Positions 14,575 through 17,422 of a DNA stretch of 17,422 bases are shown piece after piece. This stretch comes from REEP01 sp964517265 (GTDB lineage: Bacteria; Pseudomonadota; Alphaproteobacteria; Rhodospirillales; Defluviicoccaceae), in contig CAZFBS010000054.1 of the NCBI GenBank assembly GCA_964517265.1, forward strand, positions 1 to 17,422. The letters run 5' to 3'. Within the stretch, counting starts at the first letter, position 1; each line of letters begins with the position of its first letter. The translations under genes were made by a program, and so were the position numbers. Under the pieces are notes generated by a model that saw nothing but the letters and a program-made list of their open reading frames with translations, did not search any database and had not been told where the DNA came from.

Positions 14575-16937
14575 GGCCCGCCCACCCGCAATTTGCCCGC
14601 TTCAGGCTTTCCCGCTTCAGATCCTTTGACGCCGGATCCGCCCGCGCCATGCTCCTTGATTCTCAGGCTTCCCGTTGCCAGAGCAGCCTCCGCATTCACG
14701 TCCGTGGTCGCGGCAGGCGGAGGCTGGTCGCATCCGGGACCTGCCCCTTCGGGCCCAAAGAACGTTTCCAGCGCCAGCAGCGGCAACACTTTGCGGCCGA
14801 TTGGGTCCGCCGCAAAGTGCTTTTGAACCACGCCGCCGGTGAGATGATTGGCGATCGCGATCAGGATCATGCCTTGATCGAGCGCCAGATAGCGATAAGC
14901 AACCTGCTCCGAGAGCGGGTCGACCGCATCATAGAAGCCGTATTCGCCGTAGATGTCGTAATGATCAATGAGGCGGCGCAGGTTGGCGAGCGCTTCGGTC
15001 GGAAACGTGCTCAGGGCGAGGGCCGAGGCGTGCGGCGTCACCATTCCATCCCGATAGCCGAGGGTGCCAAGATACCACACTCCATATTCTCCATATCCCG
15101 GGGGTGAAAAGGTGACGCTCGGTGACATCCCCCAAACCGGATAATCGAGGTCGTCGAGAGCCCGCTTGATGTGGAACGCGGTGTGAACGCGGTTGTTGAC
15201 ACCGAGGCTACGGGGCGCTGCGGACCTCTCATCTACCAGCAGCGTCGGCATCAGGGCCTCGAACATGCTGCCGCCCCATGACGGAACGTAGCGGCAGCCG
15301 TCCTTCTCGTAGTACCCGCCCATAACCGTGTAGCGGCCCGCCCGCTTGTAAACGCGGGCGCGCGGCACCATCGACTGCCACGTCTCGCGCGAGGGCAGCG
15401 TTCGCATCATCTTGAACCAGTGCTCGACCGGAACATCGCCCTTGCCGATGGCAACAAGGCTGGCGAGACGGGCTTCGGTGTACAGGAGGCCGTAGTGGTA
15501 CTCAGACGGCATCTTGATGTTGACGTAGTAGCCCTGGGAGAGAAGCTGCTCGACATCGTCATACAGCCAGCCGAAATCGGCCCGCTCGATCAAGGGAGTG
15601 ATCCGGTCTGCGAGCGCGGGCACCGCGGAGCGGACGACGGCAAGGGCAGCGGTCAGCCACGCCGAGTCGACGGAGGAAATGAAGTTGCTGGTCCGCTCCA
15701 GCGAAGTGGTATCGTAGAAGTTGTAGAAGAAGCCGTTATAGCTCTCCAGTGTCTCCAGAGTGGCGAGGACACGCTCGATCCGGGCCACCGCCTCGGCCGG
15801 TTTGATGAAGCCGAGTTCGTCGGCCACGACCGTTCCCATCAGGTAGACAGCGATATTGGTCGGACTGGTATAATCGCCGACCGTCGCCGTCTCGGGCCCC
15901 GCAGGTTTTGCCGCACCGGAGGCGAGAATCACGGTGTCCACCGGCAGACCGTTCTCCCGATGGGTGAAGGCGTCGAGCCCGAGCCAGGTGTCGCGGGCAA
16001 TTCGGTGAAGGAACAGCCTATCGTCCGCCGGCAGGGGATCGTCGACGATGGCGCGTTCGGGCCAGCGGCCGAGCTGCTTACGGATCGCCCGTTGAACGGC
16101 GGCGGGATCGTTCATCGCCGCTTCCCATGCCCGCTTGCGCGCCGGCTCGACCGGATCATGCGCCGAAGGTCCCGGGTCGCCGGTCCTGATGAGGGCGATG
16201 TCGTCGACCAGCAGGGCGCCCTCGGCGATTGGCGAGCGGCGCGAGTCGACGGTGATCACGAACCGGGTGAGATCGGTCCAGTCACTGATGCCGTTCATCG
16301 CGTTGAGCGGCGCACGGACCTGCTGCCAGGTGTCCTCGATCCCGTCGATGACAAAGCTGCCGCTTTGGATCAGGCCCGGCCGCGCCCCATGCGGGCGCCA
16401 GAAACCGATCTTGACGGCGTCCGGAAAGCCGACCGTTTCATCCCCCCGGATCCGCAGATCGAGATGGTCGTATGCCGTGGCATCGACGCCGTCCAGCACG
16501 ATCCGAACCCCGCCCTCCCCGCGCTCTTTCAGCGAGAAATGGTGGGAAATCCTGAGTGCCTGCCCGTTTTGGCCATCCGCAGCGGCGGGCACCACGGCGG
16601 GTTCAATCCGCGTCGCCGGATCTCGCCGCGACCAGATCTCCAGCGGCGGCGACGGTCCCTGCCAGGAGGGGCTTTCAAAATCCGCCAGGACCAAAGGCGG
16701 GTCCACCGCAGCCGGCCCTTCCGCAACGCCGGCCGCGGCGGGCGTCGTCGCGGCCGGCGTCGTCGCGGCGCAGCTCGCGAGCGCGAGCGCCAGTCCCGTT
16801 ACCGCCAAGCCCCGGAGGGGACGGCAGGAAGTCCAGGCAATGCCGGACGCGCGCGCTTGCGACGGCACTGCCCCGGCGGTGATCTCCGTTTCCGCTCCGG
16901 CGGTCGTTTTCATCGGCGGCGGCTGCTTACGATCCAT
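14571..16937 (-). CDS. Lipoprotein with jelly-roll module and glycoamylase-like (GH144-type) domain, predicted beta-1,2-glucan hydrolase
   Basis: A 788-residue exported lipoprotein. The hydrophobic stretch 42-55 ends in the lipobox LASC with Cys56. The N-terminus is long; an in-frame ATG at 16913 (residue 9) is an alternative start, and neither has a clear Shine-Dalgarno sequence. A Thr/Ala/Pro linker (57-80) precedes a CIA30/CBM11-like jelly roll (about 82-252: LVLADFESPSWQG to ALLVDDIALI). A helical region (about 300-460) contains RDTWLGLDAF, GDYTSPTNIAVYLMG and FYNFYDT, as in DUF3131/glycoamylase proteins. The glycoamylase-like core follows: YVPSWGGSMFEALMPTLL (550-567), VWGMSPS (601), DGMVTPHASALALSTFPTEALANLRRL (630-656), GEYGFYDAVD (664-673) and YLALDQGMILIAI (683-695). 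GH144 members are endo-beta-1,2-glucanases; a related transglycosylase fold occurs inside cyclic glucan synthases. The C-terminal 55 residues are low complexity. It overlaps the GH1 gene by ATGA. Confidence 0.92.
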   Translation of the reverse strand: MDRKQPPPMKTTAGAETEITAGAVPSQARASGIAWTSCRPLRGLAVTGLALALASCAATTPAATTPAAAGVAEGPAAVDPPLVLADFESPSWQGPSPPLEIWSRRDPATRIEPAVVPAAADGQNGQALRISHHFSLKERGEGGVRIVLDGVDATAYDHLDLRIRGDETVGFPDAVKIGFWRPHGARPGLIQSGSFVIDGIEDTWQQVRAPLNAMNGISDWTDLTRFVITVDSRRSPIAEGALLVDDIALIRTGDPGPSAHDPVEPARKRAWEAAMNDPAAVQRAIRKQLGRWPERAIVDDPLPADDRLFLHRIARDTWLGLDAFTHRENGLPVDTVILASGAAKPAGPETATVGDYTSPTNIAVYLMGTVVADELGFIKPAEAVARIERVLATLETLESYNGFFYNFYDTTSLERTSNFISSVDSAWLTAALAVVRSAVPALADRITPLIERADFGWLYDDVEQLLSQGYYVNIKMPSEYHYGLLYTEARLASLVAIGKGDVPVEHWFKMMRTLPSRETWQSMVPRARVYKRAGRYTVMGGYYEKDGCRYVPSWGGSMFEALMPTLLVDERSAAPRSLGVNNRVHTAFHIKRALDDLDYPVWGMSPSVTFSPPGYGEYGVWYLGTLGYRDGMVTPHASALALSTFPTEALANLRRLIDHYDIYGEYGFYDAVDPLSEQVAYRYLALDQGMILIAIANHLTGGVVQKHFAADPIGRKVLPLLALETFFGPEGAGPGCDQPPPAATTDVNAEAALATGSLRIKEHGAGGSGVKGSEAGKPEAGKLRVGGP
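16741..16770. repeat. 15-bp tandem repeat, two copies, inside the lipoprotein linker
   Basis: GGCGTCGTCGCGGCC is repeated back to back (16741-16755 and 16756-16770), differing only in the last base. It encodes the Ala-Thr-Thr-Pro-Ala repeats just after the lipidated Cys. It is a short in-frame repeat that could change linker length by slippage without shifting frame. Confidence 0.7.
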
Positions 16938-17422
16938 CCGCGATCACGCCGGCGCAGACAGAGGTAAGAACCCCAGGGACAAGGCCTTTTTCGGGATCTG
17001 GTGGGGCGGGAGTGGACATGGCGGGTAACAGGTCTCGGTGAAGGCGAAGGAATCGGCCGATGCCCGGATTTCGGTGCGGCCGCGGTCTCGACGATACAAC
17101 ACAAACAACGAGAGCATGAAGATCCGAATGGCGTGAGGCAAGGTTATTTGCTGTCGCGGGGACGAGATATTCGTGCTCGTTACCGCTTTTTCAAGCGTTT
17201 GAGACGTTCAGAGAGAAGGATCATGGTGTCGCGCGGCGGATGGCCGGCATGCCGCGCCGGCGCCGTCTTCCGGGGCTACAGCAGGATGCGGATGTTCAGC
17301 AAACAATGGTGCCCAGGGGCGGAGCATAATCCGCCAACCGCATCAAGCACTTGCTCAAAAGCGGGACACCCGCTTAAGCCGTCCGACGCTTGCACGTTTC
17401 CGGAGAAGCGTCCCACCGAGGA
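16938..17422. other. 485-bp region without a recognisable gene, right edge of window
   Basis: The part near the lipoprotein start (16938-17161) shows no convincing ORF on either strand. The middle holds the paired inverted repeats at 17162-17197. From 17223 an ATG with GAGAAGG a few bases upstream opens a plus-strand frame that runs out of the window (66 codons, starting MVSRGGWPACRAG). It is Cys-rich, less GC-biased at third positions than the neighbouring genes, matches nothing I know, and is not called as a gene. Two hairpins lie at 17318-17335 (GGCGGA/TCCGCC) and 17359-17375 (AAGCGGG/CCCGCTT). The second is followed by TTTTG on the minus strand and could be a weak terminator for a leftward gene beyond the edge. 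Confidence 0.5.
17162..17197 (-). promoter_or_regulatory. Two adjacent inverted repeats upstream of the lipoprotein/GH1 unit, possible operator-promoter
   Basis: On the minus strand CGCTT-GAAA-AAGCG (17197-17184) is followed after 3 bp by ACGAG-N9-CTCGT (17180-17162). The first repeat contains a TTGAAA that could be a -35. The -10 candidates 17 to 19 bp further (AATATC, TATCTC) are poor matches. The position, about 225 bp before the lipoprotein start, suits a regulated promoter with a long leader. The half-sites do not resemble the CAGGCATT repeat in front of the ABC operon. Confidence 0.3.

Noticed and set aside
16944..17141. 65-codon minus-strand frame upstream of the lipoprotein gene
   Set aside because: TTG start, no ribosome binding site, no recognisable domain, and it lies in the probable leader of the lipoprotein transcript.
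1..17422. CRISPR array, insertion sequence, prophage or defence system
   Set aside because: No spaced direct repeats, transposase, integrase or phage gene is visible. Although a tRNA pair lies at the edge, no duplicated tRNA 3' end that would mark an attachment site was noticed.

Overview
The window is GC-rich, with strong G/C preference at third codon positions. It reads as chromosomal DNA of an alphaproteobacterium. The left edge carries tRNA-Tyr and tRNA-Gly transcribed leftwards, divergent from a 23S rRNA methyltransferase (RlmB/TrmH type). That arrangement is familiar from Alphaproteobacteria, where these tRNAs usually lead into secE-nusG. The assignment rests on gene order and composition, not on a database search.

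Layout: (1) 1-267 minus: promoter, tRNA-Tyr(GTA), tRNA-Gly(TCC). (2) 358-1251 plus: rlmB-like gene. (3) 1252-1491: intergenic region with a candidate sigma70-type promoter overlapped by a perfect 8-bp inverted repeat. (4) 1492-13197 plus: a six-gene run, probably one operon. It encodes a sugar ABC importer (MalK/UgpC-type ATPase, solute-binding lipoprotein, two permeases), a 1081-residue secreted multimodular protein with an unassigned helical-barrel hydrolase-like domain, and a 1339-residue GH94 protein resembling the C-terminal half of cyclic beta-1,2-glucan synthase (NdvB) without its synthase part. (5) 13222-16937 minus: a convergent two-gene unit with a 4-bp ATGA overlap. Its upstream gene encodes a lipoprotein with a jelly-roll module and a glycoamylase-like (GH144-type) domain; its downstream gene encodes a GH1 beta-glucosidase. 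(6) 16938-17422: non-coding leader and edge sequence with several inverted repeats and one doubtful partial ORF.

Taken together the genes look like a beta-1,2-glucan (sophoro-oligosaccharide or cyclic glucan) utilisation locus. The exported GH144-like lipoprotein and the exported F5/8C-containing protein would trim glucan outside the cytoplasmic membrane. The ABC system would import the oligosaccharides. The GH94 enzyme would phosphorolyse them in the cytosol to glucose-1-phosphate, and the GH1 enzyme would hydrolyse the short remainder. The substrate is inferred from family membership; no biochemical proof is visible in sequence. No transcriptional regulator, phosphoglucomutase or outer-membrane receptor lies in the window. 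The least described component is the 1081-residue secreted protein, followed by the free-standing NdvB-C-terminal-like phosphorylase.
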